Assembly (NCBI GenBank): GCA_003991915.1
Contig: RQTK01000086.1
Span: 360,028 to 424,027, forward strand
From: Elysia chlorotica
Taxonomy: Eukaryota; Mollusca; Gastropoda; Plakobranchidae
Length of the DNA: 64,000 bases
Reading direction: 5' to 3'
How positions within the stretch are numbered: the first letter of the stretch is position 1; the number at the start of each line of letters is the position of its first letter. Below, one piece after another: positions 1 through 12,125 of this stretch. The notes under the pieces are model-generated. The model saw nothing but the letters and a program-made list of their open reading frames with translations. It was not told the DNA's origin and did not search any database. The translations under genes and the position numbers were made by a program.

Positions 1-1132
1 ATCGACCAGACAGTCTTGGGCACATCTATATCTCTGTTATTAATGAATGCGACACCGTTTATTACCGCGCTATAATGGCCTGTCCGTAACTATAGCCTTG
101 ACTTGCTCCTCTAGACGTGTCCAGACTCTTCTGCCTGTAATGAACCTTAAACGTGGTCAATACAAAGGTGAGAATCCCTTATAACTTCAAAGTCCCCACA
201 ATAAGCGGGAGGAATTCTCAAAATATTTCAAACTTTATAGCACTGTTGTTGAGTTTGATTTTAGCTTATATATTTTTGATAATCCAGGACCACCCCTTTA
301 TCGATTGTGAGGAAATTAGCCAACTTTGAGTTAAAAAAGAATGTATATAGAACTGGACATGCTGCGTTTAAAATAAGTAATCTCGCACTATGCGCCTCTA
401 AATGCACACAATCATCAATTATCGATTACGCTGATTGATTCAGACCCGACATTACAGTTATGCCTGGATGCACTTTTGGGATATTGATCAACTCTGCAGA
501 GAAACCCTTGGATAGCTTTGCTATTTACTGTAGCATCATTCAGACAAGTAAAAAATCCAACTGGGGTCCTCGTATAACCCGTTTTTGTCACAATGATTTA
601 AAAAAAAACTGAACATTTTATTTCTAACTACTTTCTGATCTTCAAGTCTCGCAATAGAACCTTTGCCTTAGACAGTAGTTCCATCCAAAATGTAAGAAAT
701 TTCTGATCGATGTGTGAATTAAGGAGACAATTAGTCTACATTTAGGGGTTTGGTTTTTTATTTTCACCTCAATAATTATAGAATTATATGATCGCACCTC
801 AAGCTTGGTCTCTAATGTTTTTTGTTGTTTTTGTTTTTATGTTGTTCTTTTAGTTGTTGTTTTTTGTTTTCTTTTTTGGTGACCGCCGGAGTTTGGCGTT
901 TCGTTTCGACAGGTTAGTATTTTGATTAATTCATTTGTTTTATAACTAATTTCAACCAGCCGCATTGATAAGCAACATACCTTCAAAATATTTTTGTGTT
1001 CGAAAATTCTTTGAAAAGAAATCTGTCGGTTTGCCGCACAAAAAATAGGCTGTCTTGACTATGTGACACAGGGTGCGTTTGTTATTGAGCTGGGGAAGAA
1101 GAAAAAAAACAGCCATTTCTTCCTATGCCTGG

Positions 1133-1179
<47 letters not shown>

Positions 1180-1545
1180 TCTTCTTCTGATCTAGATGCA
1201 ATTTCAAGTTAGTTTTATCTACTTATAAAGCTTGAGTATGATGTATTCTCTTTATAAAATCATAAAATTCTAGTGTTGTAATACCAAAGCTAGAGATAGT
1301 CAATTAACACACGCACATCCTCCTACCCAGCAACAGCAAATTAAAACAGAAATAAACTTAACATTTCTTTAAAAAATTTCAACAATACAAAACACAAAGA
1401 CACACATACACATTCATCACAGACAACCAACTCATTTGCTTTGACCTACCACTCTTCTTGTGAAAGTATTATAGCCCATACTCAAGGGATAAGCTGGGTT
1501 GTTTTGTTGTTGTTGTTTTTTTGTTTTGTTTTGTTGTTGTTGTTT

Positions 1546-1576
1546 TTTTTTTTTTTTTTTTTTTTGGGGGGGGGGT
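1546..1576. repeat. T-tract joined to G-tract
   Basis: A run of about 24 T directly abuts about 10 G, preceded by TTG repeats. Similar junctions occur at 4817-4855 and 9234-9288. Confidence 0.9.
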
Positions 1577-3054
1577 TGTTTGTTTGTTTTTTCTCTCCAA
1601 TAGATTGTAAATCCAAACTTTAAATTAAACTTTTAATAAAAGCAACATTATTTTGATGTAGGCCTACACATTATCACGCCCCTTAACATCGGGTCCTTAT
1701 TGAGATCATCATGTGTATTAAAATATTTATATATCAGTTTACCGTTAATGAATGTGAAATGTAGGTCCATTTTTATTCAAATCGTAATTATATCTGTTGA
1801 CGTAAACAGGTGGAAAGGGCGCCGCGCAAATATATCCAAAATATCGGATTACCTGCACGCAACAGGTGCTTGTGTTCAATTGATTAAAGTGAAATAGGGC
1901 CGATATATTTGGCGAGAGATAGAGAGAGGGAGGCAGACAGTGTAAAAAAGAATGGGATACAGACGGATAATAAATGGGATGGGTGAGATAAGTATGAGTA
2001 TACCCAGGATTCTTTGACATGTAGACTACCGTTTCATGTATGCAAACAGCACAACCGCCACAGATTGTGTTACCTTCCTAGTTACTTTATTGACTTTCCG
2101 AAACCCTAAAGACAGCTCTGAATTCTGTCTCATTAAAACCATTACTAGTCGATTCTTGCGCGGACTCGTTGGCTGGACACGGTCCGCTGCCCTTGTGGTA
2201 CCACTCCGCCACGCAGCTACTCAAATCATTTGAAGCACAGACCGCACTATGGTGACATTGTCTCATTGAGCCGCGTGGACTGTTCTTAGCTGGTTTCGAT
2301 TTTTCTTGTCCAGTGTGATTGGAATTCACATGCAGCGTGTGTTCTTGGTGAGCCTCTTGTGAGAGCATTCGGGATTCCCGTTACTATGCTTGGACGAGAG
2401 GTCTTGTGTTATTCGGACGTGTTACCTTGGCAGGAATGTTTTTCGCATTCGTGATGAAATCCGTGTTTTGTTTTATAGTATTTAGGGATAGACGAAATCC
2501 GCATCAACTTAATGTTAAAAAAAGGAATGAGAGGGGAAAAACTTAATGCCGTATTTACAATCATAGATTGTTGTATCACCGTGATACCTCGAATTTAGTT
2601 TGCTTTCGTTCCTTGCGACAGTACTAATGTCGGTTTTTTTTCGGGTTTTTTTTTTGTTTTTTTTTTAGTAATACCGTATAGCTATTAGTAGCGCAACACT
2701 ATCGTAAGTTTTATGAACAAACAGCATTAAACCAAAGACATAGAGAAGAATGGCATAATTATGCCAGATATTGTAACTTTATGTGGACATTTTTAAAAGG
2801 GTGGATGTGAATTCATCTGCATTGATTGCTTAACCTCTGTGTCAAGCTATCTGCAATCGTCATGTACGTATCTTTAATTCAGTTATCAGAACACGTGAAA
2901 TAATAACTAGGCATGTTACCGTTAACATAGCATAGTGCTGATGGAGATGGTTAGTTGGTTGCGTAAACTCAGACTCGAGTGCTTTAACACTGAGCACAGC
3001 TACCACCGCCGCCACTGGGTTCAGATAAAATCTTTGATTGGAGAAAGCGTAGCT

Positions 3055-3225
3055 GTCGCCTAGTTTGAAAAGTCTCCTAGGGCCAAAGAAAGGCCCAATA
3101 CGGCGACGGGCTTCGTCGTTCTATACTGCCACCGCCCCAACCAGAAGGGGAAAAAGACGTGTCTGCCAGAGCGGGGCTCGAACCACTGATGACCATACTC
3201 TTGTCACAATGCCACCTTCTTAAAG
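3055..3225 (-). repeat. tRNA-headed SINE of a related but distinct family
   Basis: On the - strand the B box is GTGGTTCGAGCCCCGC and the following core is CTGGTTGGGGCGGTGGCAGT. That core resembles the other SINEs, but the sequence after it is different and includes a near-palindrome of AAAGGCCC. Confidence 0.55.
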
Positions 3226-3865
3226 ATTAATTGCAGTTTTATGGATCATTAATGAACCCACTTCAAACACTTCACTTGTATATTGAATCAAGAAGTTTAG
3301 AGGCGTGACGGTCCGTATAAAGGAAATAATCCGATGGTTTAACAAAAACTTTTCTTTTTTTTATTTTACAATTTACTGAAATTATGAGGGCCTCATAGAT
3401 TACCTTTGTAGAAAGTGTCGCCCTGTCTCTTTCTAAACGCTTGGCAACAGAGCAGGCTGGTGTAACCAGGAGGGATTTGTATCCATATTATCCAGGTTCT
3501 TTGTGTAAATATTTGTAAAGCAAATCAGCGATTCAAAAGAACCTCCCACGCATTATATACCCCCGCAGTCTGTTTTACGGAAGTTCCTGTCTTTGCAGAT
3601 GATTCGACGAGTCTGTTAACGTTGCTTTTCAAAAAAAAAAAAACGGGGGAGGGGGGTGCAAAACTTAGTAATCTTTCAAAGCAATCGAAGAAATCTTAGC
3701 CAACACCATCCACATTTTTCCTTAGCCATTTAATCTTAATATTGTAACGGCATGTTGGAAAAGACCGTAGCAGTTACTTATGCGGCATGTTCGAAAAAAA
3801 AAAATAGCGTCTTTACAATAATTACCAGTTAATTGATCTTACTAGATGGTCAGTAATTATAAATT

Positions 3866-3866
<1 letters not shown>

Positions 3867-3932
<66 letters not shown>

Positions 3933-3954
3933 CTCTCTATCTCTCTCTTCCTCC
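3867..3954. repeat. (CT)n microsatellite
   Basis: Near-perfect CT repeats with a few CTAT interruptions at the 3' side. Similar tracts are at 1137-1177 and 42996-43024. Confidence 0.95.
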
Positions 3955-6003
3955 CATACTTAAAAAATTAGTTCCATTTATAACTACACTAGCCTCGCGC
4001 TTGAATTACCCAGTGTATTTTTTGTAATCCAAACCGATAGCCCCCCTAAAAGTAATTAGAGACTAATGACTGACAAAGCTTTCACCATGTTGTGTAAAGC
4101 CTCAACCAGAGTTGGGTGAAAAGCCGATTCAATTGATTGATCATCGGTGTCTGAGGACCTGACCGCCCGTATGCCTCTGGTCATTGCTCATAGGACACCG
4201 CTTATCTATGGCAATGGAGGAATAAAAACAGCATATTTTGCCACCTACTGGTCTAATATTGATTAATTTATAAGATAAAATAAATAAGGGAAGCTGGTTG
4301 GTACTAGTAACCACAAATACCAATAATGAACCTTTATAAACCGCCCCGAGACGTGCTCGTGTCGTCGGGTGGTCTCAGCGAGCGAAGAGTCCAGAGGAAA
4401 GTGCGGGCAGGTACCTGGGGCTATATCGAGTGCGTGGAGGTACCTGGGGCTGTGTGGGGCTATATCAGGTGCGTGGTCGGACGGTCCCACAGGTGAGCAC
4501 GGATCAGCGGCCAGCACTCACAAACAGGCGGTACAGGCGCACGCTGGGGGCCCCTGGTGAATGCTGTGGAGACTTATAATCCACTAGATCTAGTGCTGAG
4601 TCTCGCAGTGTGAGCAAGGCGCTTTGTTGAAGTTCCTGACAGTCTAGTTTTTTATATTCTAAATGCATGTACCTGTTGGAAACCAGTAGTGTATTTCTCG
4701 TCGCTAGATGTGACAGTTTAATTCGAAACTTATTTGCGTGTGTTTACGACTCTTACTCTGTTGCGAAGGATATAGTTGTTAAAATGGATCAATGCGGTTT
4801 TTTGTTATGTTTGGTTCTTTTTTTTTCTTTTTTTTTTGGGGGGGGGGGGGGGGGGTCGATTTTGGTAAACATCATTGATTAACTTCGAAGTTTTTATCCC
4901 CTTTATGCCCTTCAAATCAATATATTTTTTTTCTTAGACTTGTATTTCTAATTCAGTAATTAAGTGTTCGTTGCGTTTGTATTTTGGGTACAATATGCGA
5001 AATTGTTTCTTACTTACGGAATGCTGATGTGATACGTGTTAAGTAAGACATGTCCCATAGTGATTTTCTTTCGCGGGTTGAAATTAAAAGACGCGCACTG
5101 TTAAACTTTTTTGGGTGTGTACATGAGTTACGCTTAAACTTGAACATCATATCTAATTTGTGGGAATTTGTCAGGGGCATTTGTTAAAAAATTCATAGAT
5201 TAATTGAAAAATCAAACAATAAATATTGAGCAAGGAAGAAGGAAACAAGTATGGATATGGGTGGAGGCGGAAACTTTTTCTAAACAAGACTGGGGAGGGC
5301 AATGTGTCACCGATTTTGTGGTGGTTAAATACGAAAACTAAATAACTCTGGGCGAAACGATGTACTTAGTTTTATTATCACACACACACACAAACGACAC
5401 AATTCGTTAAATATTATTAATTTTTTGATAAAACCTTAATAAGTATATTAATGAAGACGAGGCATTGGGTGTACTGTAAGACAATGACCAATGAACATGT
5501 CGACTAAAAAAATGAGCGAACTAGTTGAAAGATTATTCGTAAAATATTCTTGAAGTTTCAATGATCTGGTTCTTTATTATAATTCTAAAACCATTCTAAA
5601 GTAATTTTCATTACCTTTCTACCCTCGCTTTTCAAATCGTGCTCCAACGTGCTGCGAATAAGGTAATTTGATCTGATGTGAAAATTGCAATTGATATCCT
5701 GAAACTGTCATGATTATGCCAAATTAACATTCTTAGTGTAGCCATTGTGAATATTCGGAGGATCCCCTTTACGAGGCGCGTGCGCAGAGTGCTTCTATCT
5801 CGCAGCACACAATGTTCGCAATAGAATACGCATATTGCTGTGTATATAGCCGTAATTGGTTATTGTCAAAATACTCCAACAGATTTTGAAATGGCGACAG
5901 GCTTTTGGGAACAACAGCTGTCTACGCCATGGTTGTCGCCAAAATCCCACTACCCATAACATGGCAAACCTGAGCACAAGTGTTTTTATCATTCATTTGA
6001 GTA

Positions 6004-6130
6004 CGCGGCTCAGTTAGTTAGCGGCTGTACTCTTAAGTACTCTCTAACCGGTTAATTTCTACACGCTGAGAGTGCGAGGTCCGCGGCTCGAATCTCACCG
6101 GCGTTCCTGTCCCCGCGTGTAGCAATCTGC
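6004..6130 (+). repeat. tRNA-like repeat head, second family
   Basis: It contains GCGGCTCAGTTAGTTAGCGG as an A-box-like part and CCGCGGCTCGAATCTCACC as a B box, followed by GGCGTTCCTGTCCCC. It lacks the core and tail of the main SINE family. Similar heads occur at 15645-15720 (+) and 52140-52208 (-). Confidence 0.45.
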
Positions 6131-7241
6131 GGACAACTTAGAAGACGTAAAACTCAAATTAATGTACGACTTGTTTGGTAACACGGCATATAGCTATCGA
6201 ACTTGGTAGGCTAGGGTGGTGATGTCACGCGATATATTGGCCCATGGATAACACTGTAACTGATGGCTAAAAAATCTATATGAGCCATGTGTGTAATTTG
6301 ATATGAGACCAGACCTGTGAATGTCTCTACGAATTTAGCGTGTAATAAAGCCGGGCGCGTACTTTGATACTGGTTCAATGTGTATTAACTCAGATGTAAT
6401 GGTGTCGGTATAGTGTTGTATGGAAGATAGGCCCTCTATTGGTGAACTGGCATGATGCGACAGATGGCAGTAGGGATCACCTGGCACTTGAGTTTGAAAG
6501 TTAATGGCGGTTTATCGGGCGATTCACACATGCACGTTATTTTATGGTTGGGTTGGAGCATTATGACCCCGTCTAGGTTCGTCTTTATCGACTTCAGCTA
6601 TAATAATTATAAAATAAGCCCTCAACATCGAAACCTTATTGCCGTAGGTTATGTAGTAGAACTTTCGATGATCAGCTATTCGATCGCCGTTTGCTGTAAA
6701 TTTCTTCTGAAGTTAAACCAATTGGCCGATATAAAAATATGATATGAGGAAAACGTAGCGAGACAAGTCAAAATAGTTGTTACTGTTGTTTACCCTAAAA
6801 TTATTAACTTTCCCTAGTGCAACTTTATCGTGCAACTTGAAGGGGGGAAAACATGCGTTTATTGAGAGTTGCCCCGTTTGATTAGTCTACTACAATATAG
6901 CTAGTGCGGTCATTTGTTTTATCAGACAACCAGATAGGTAAACAGCTCGTGTGTTATCATAGTGTTAAATTGTGCTTCCAAGTGCAATAATATGACTATT
7001 GTGTGCTTCTAATTAATGTTGTGAGGTGATTTCATTTGCTGGCTTGTGTCACCAGTTTTTTTCGTAGCCGTTTTTGGAGTTCCCGCTGGGAGAAATTGTC
7101 AACGCCTTAGGTCCAGCGGAGCTGCTCAAAAGGAGAGGAGGAAAGCAAGCAAGGAAGAGAGCATTCTCAGTTATATTGCTGTTTTAATAGCACCTAATCC
7201 CATGCATCGAATCTCAAAGGGTTTCTAATCGCCTTTTGTTC

Positions 7242-7318
7242 AGGCAGACGCCATTGTGGTGGTCATCAGGCAGCACCTGTTGACCAACGTCCGGTCCTGC
7301 CTCTGGTGGACCGGGCTG
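7242..7318 (+). other. Isolated exon-like segment A
   Basis: A 77-base GC-rich segment follows a strong acceptor (GCCTTTTGTTCAG) and is followed by GTGAGTCATT. Two forward frames are open through it. I cannot link it to a known family. It could be an upstream non-coding exon of TMEM64 or an exon of another gene. Confidence 0.3.
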
Positions 7319-9070
7319 AGGTGAGTCATTAGTCGGTTAGTCAACTGTTTATCATAGGGCGGGAGTAGACAGACAGATACAACGAGAAAAAATTAAGACA
7401 GAGGCATAGATGGAGACAAATAAGCAACATATACATAGAAGCAGGCGGTGGCATAGACAGCAGACAAGCAGGCACAGAGAGGAGGGGGGGGGGGGGGGTG
7501 GCATGCGGGTATTTGTTGAGGCAATGCAGATCCCATAGCTATACTAGCCTTGGGATTGAGTTATTTATTGCAATTCAATATTTATCGTACGTGAGTGCTT
7601 TGCAATGAACAGGTGATGCACTGTTTTTGTCCTCCTTTGTCGTGTCTCTTACCCACCTTTATGAAGTTTCTCGTCAAAAGATCATCGTAGGTAGATATCG
7701 TCGAACGAGCTCCCTGTATTCAACCAAGCATGCCATTGCCAATATAAATCATTCAATAAGCTATTGTACTTCTTATTATGGTTAAAGAATGTGCAAGAAA
7801 AAGTAGACCAGGACATGAATAGTGTACCCCTTGGGTCACGGTAACAATTTCAATTGCAAACGTCAGGACTGTCTCGTTTATACTCGGGAAATATGTCTAA
7901 AAACTTTTAAGCGGGTTCCTGGAAGATCTTCCCCCTTCTTTAAGGTGTTTTTTTTTTTATCGAGCCAGTGAAATTCAAACTTTCGGCTTTCAGATCAGAC
8001 ATTCATTTATGTTAATTTTGTTTTCGTCCCCACCGTCTCCTCGCTCTGTTTAAAAAAAAATTATTATAAATAATCTACACTCTAGGATTTGACCTTGACG
8101 TTTAGTCGAAACAGGCCTTTTAAAAATGTTACTTAGTCAATATGGAGCGGAAAAGGTATGTATCCAATTTGGGTTGGGGTTTGTTTTGTTTTGTTTTTTT
8201 TTGTTGTTGTTTTTTTTTTTTGTTCCAGAAAGATGAAAATATGGGTAGGTATTATTTGAAAATGTCGAATCCTGCAAATTGAGACCAATGGTTCTCTCAA
8301 AACAATGTGGGAGCGATTTGAATTTCCCCTTTTATATGATACGGCCTTACGGGATAGACTCAGACGCTTCGACCAGATTAGTGGAATCAAATTAAGTCTA
8401 TTGCAAATTTTTCTCCCACGCCACTCACAGGTGTTACAGTAATCATAATCGTCCGCTGAAATTCGCGATGTTGGCCTTTCCGATACCTTTTCCAAGTTTT
8501 CCTCCTTATTTCTCTGCGAATGTCGGAATTTCGCCTTTGAGCGGTATTGAATTGAAAATACGATGTCATCCTATCTGAATAGCGAAAGAAATGCGTGTTA
8601 AAACGATAAAAATGTTTCCCTTGCAACTTTTCTGCATTATGATTACTGGTGTTAATTACTGTGAAAATTTGCGTGTTCGTGAGGGCTTAAGTGGAAATAT
8701 TATTAACACCGCAATACAATGACGAAATGATCCACAATTCCGCGTCTGGTTAGGAAACTCTTTCCTTCATTTTATTGAAATATGGCGTCTTCGAACCTCT
8801 ATTCGACTTTGTTCTTTACTTTTCTTTTTTCACCCGAGCCACGTTCGCAATGTTTTCAAATAAAATAGTGTGTGTGTTTAAATAAAGAATGGGGTCCAAA
8901 AACACACTCATCGTATTGGAATAAGAATAACAGCACACACACACACACACAAAAATCTCAATGTAACCTATCCTATCATTGTTAGAGACTGTTCAAAATG
9001 TATTAATGATTTTCAAGGTATGTAGGCATGAGTTCCGCCCGCCTACAATTAAAACTTGTTATGTTTTGTA

Positions 9071-9124
9071 GAAAGGTACTGTCTGCAAGGGTTCTCACGG
9101 GCAGCACCAGGTCTACCTCTTGTC
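9071..9124 (+). other. Isolated exon-like segment B
   Basis: A 54-base segment between ATGTTTTGTAG and GTGAGTCC. It is open in at least two forward frames, and one (KGTVCKGSHGQHQVYLLS) continues an open frame of segment A without a stop. Unidentified. Confidence 0.28.
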
Positions 9125-10431
9125 AGTGAGTCCTTTGGATCGTAATTTAATGAGTAATAATATTGCGCCACAATGGAAACCGCTACTTATTTAATGGAGT
9201 GGATTTTGGTATTTCTTTTTGTTGTTTGTTTTTTTTCTTGTTGTTGTTGTTTGTTTGTTGGTTTTTTTTTCGGGGGGGGGGGGGGGGGTGAAAAAAATTT
9301 GTTTTTTGTTTTTTTAATCCAGTTTTTCTTTTTTGGTTGCCTTTTTTATAAGCCTAAAAAGTAAAGTGTCAACAATGAATTGAGGACCTTGTTGTTTTGT
9401 CAGTAAGATCGTCCATAAAATCACATGACGTTTTGATCAATCTACACCCTCAGCCAGGTGGGACTATCTAATATGGAACGAGATATTTTGAGACCCGAAG
9501 CAGTATAATCTCTTCCGTGCCCAGCTGGCTAAGCTGATTAGACCAACCCGCAGCTTTGACTAGCGCCAATGCCAGTGCTAAGCCGGAAGCAGAGAGCGAC
9601 CATGTCCATGTATATCTATTACCAGAGTTTTTTCGGTATTATTGCGCTATTAATAATAATATTGCAACACGTCTCAACCTGCCCGGTGTGCGCAGAGCAA
9701 CTGTCAAGTCTCTAATTTTCTAATGTTAGTAAAATTAATTAGCACATTCGAATTTCTGGCCACTGAAAACGTGTATTTTGTCACACGTATTGGTCAAAGT
9801 GAACTCTGCGCTGTTTAAATCGTCTGTGCTTTATATACAAAATTGACGCTTGGTGAACATGCAGTCAAACTAAACTATCTCAGGGCTTAAGGCGGCGGGC
9901 AATTTTTTTCACAATAGACAGGTCTTCACATTTTTTCGCTTCCTTAACAAACAAACAAACAAAACAAAAAATCAACAGGACTAAACATTTTCTTGTACGC
10001 TATGCAGGAAAATTGTTTAAGTTTTTTTAGGTTATGTTACGGAAATGGCAGCGTTGAGGCTGTCTCACGAAAGGATGGACCACATTTTTCCTTTTCATCT
10101 TAATAGAGGCGCAACCACGGCACAAAACATAAAAAAAAGCTTCATAGAGGCCCGTGGGTTTAAATGAACAAGTCAGCAATGACTCTTACTCGCTGTATAT
10201 CGATTTGTATAGCTCTCTCCTTGGGGTGTTTTATAGAACAGGTTATATGGAGGCGGAACTGTTGGCCAACTAATCGTTGCCAGTTGCGTACCTATCTCAA
10301 GGCGATCCGTTGTTTCTCCCACGCCATCCTTCTACTGTGGGGAACCTTGTCAAAACTTATCTTATTTCGAATCATCCAATTCAAATCAAGCCGTCTGTTA
10401 TATATAGGCTTAATTGTAGAAGGGTCGCAAG

Positions 10432-10602
10432 ATTAACGTCTGACAAGTTAACGTGCTGGCACACAGACAGTGCGGGGATACCACAACTGTCTCAGCCGGT
10501 CACATTATACTGTCACCGATTAATCAGTCGCCATAGCTGAGCTCGAACTACGGACCTCCTGCGTTGGAAGCCGATGTTCTACACCAAGACTACCACGCCT
10601 TC
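10432..10602 (-). repeat. SINE copy, 3'-shortened
   Basis: On the - strand it shows head B box GGTCCGTAGTTCGAGCTC, the core with GGTGACAGTATAATGTGACC and GAGACAGTTGTGGTATCC. The GGGCCCGTCCAC tail is missing. Confidence 0.68.
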
Positions 10603-11387
10603 TGCAAATCAAACTGAAAGGTGGGAAAAGGCCAAACCATGCTAGACATCTTTTAGATTAGACAGTTGTAGCCAAAAGCATGTGTTGGGTCTTACATAAA
10701 TTTTGAAACTAATATACGTATATTTTGGACATGGGTCAAATTTTATGTTACTTCTTTTCTGTCACTTAGTGCAGAACTCCGCCCACACTACTCGAATTTG
10801 TGTAGTAAAATATTTTAGCAGTAACATGGACAATGTTCTTATTTAATCAAATCTACATGGGATACAATGTGTTTGGTTGTAAAGCATCTATATAAGTGAC
10901 CTTTTTTTCGTCGACAAAAACCACCTCAGAACATACTATTAAGCCCACCTGCAATTTCAACAAACCAAGAACTCTTTTACATTTTAAACAAACAGTATTT
11001 TGTCATCTCATTGTAAATCCTGGTGCTGAACTCATTAATCCCTATCGTTCGATATCCGACCTTGGTTTGGACCTGTCAGTTTGCTAATAATTATTACTCA
11101 AAGCGTGTTGCCAGCAGCTTTAAAAAAATAAACGGAATAGTAAATACCGCATGTACGTACCAATCAAGCTTAGTGCGATCACTTCTGGCATGGCGCATGG
11201 GTGGACCTGCTGATTATGTCAAACCAACCTTCTGGGTCTTAACCACTGTTCATATAGCACACCCAATGACATGAGGGGGGGAGGGGCGTACAAGAGTAGG
11301 GCGCCTTCTACACGGAAGGTTGAGACTCAATCCTTACTCCTTCCTGCGTCGGTGTCCAACCAAGTACCTAACATCACCATAGCTGTG

Positions 11388-11619
11388 AGGGGGGCGCGGT
11401 GGTCCAGGGGTAGAACATCGGCTTCCGACGCAAAAGGTCCCGAGTTTGAATTCTGGCTGTTGCGTTCTCTACTGGTTGGGATGGTGTCAGTATAATGTGA
11501 CCGGCTGAGACAGGAGTCATGGTATCCCCGCCCTGTCTCCTGTGTGGCAGCACGTCCGTCTTTGGGCCCGTCCACAAGATAGCCTACATAGTGCTGCTGT
11601 TGGACGTTAAACCAACCAT
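11388..11619 (+). repeat. tRNA-derived SINE, full-length copy
   Basis: The head has A-box-like GTGGTCCAGGGG at 11398 and a B-box-like CGAGTTTGAATTC. The core contains TGGTTGGGATGGTGTCAGTA and a GAGACAGGAGTCATGG stretch, and the tail reads GGGCCCGTCCACAAGATAG to TTGGACGTTAAACCAAC. The same order recurs in several other copies in this window. Confidence 0.8.
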
Positions 11620-12029
11620 AGCCCCCAACCATAGCAGTGAGATATTTCTTTTCGAAAAATGAAGATACAGTGAATTTTTTTTTCTTGTATTTCGTTTGTT
11701 TGTTTTTTTCTTACCTTGAGGTAGATTGTAATAAGGCTTTCTTAGTCTTTAAAAAAAAATGATTTTATCGTCTTTTATTGCCGCGTGTTTTTTGCTTGTC
11801 CTTTTTTTATTATCTCAATTGCTGCAAAAAGATAGCCTTTCTATGTTTTTGGGTCAAGAAAATAATTATAACCATTACCCAAAGGCACATGCGCCCATAC
11901 CTACGCAGACGCGTATAATGGCGTTTCCTTTCTTCTCAATATTCTTAGCTCATTTGCTCCCCACCACCACCCCGTCTCTATCTATCTACCTTTCCCCTAT
12001 CGCTCTATAATTATATTTCCCTTTCCCTT

Positions 12030-12032
<3 letters not shown>

Positions 12033-12088
<56 letters not shown>

Positions 12089-12125
12089 ACTCTCCCTCTC
12101 TCTCTCTCTCTTTCTCACACTCTCT
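12033..12125. repeat. (CT)n microsatellite
   Basis: A long CT tract interrupted by CACTCT and CCCT variants. Confidence 0.95.

Larger units (their letters stand above)
1..7241. other. Repeat-rich upstream DNA without a supported gene
   Basis: The stretch holds (CT)n tracts, T/G homopolymer blocks, a SINE near 3100, a tRNA-like head near 6050 and a short GC-rich tandem duplication at 4405-4480 sharing GGTACCTGGGGCT. The short ORFs are in repeats or lack domains and coding bias. Confidence 0.6.

Noticed and set aside
1441-1623. Open frame rich in Leu/Phe/Gly
   Set aside because: It translates the TTG repeat, the poly-T and the poly-G tracts; there is no domain or coding bias.
11327-11632. Antisense frame of about 100 codons
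   Set aside because: It is a reverse reading of a SINE; similar frames recur in other copies.
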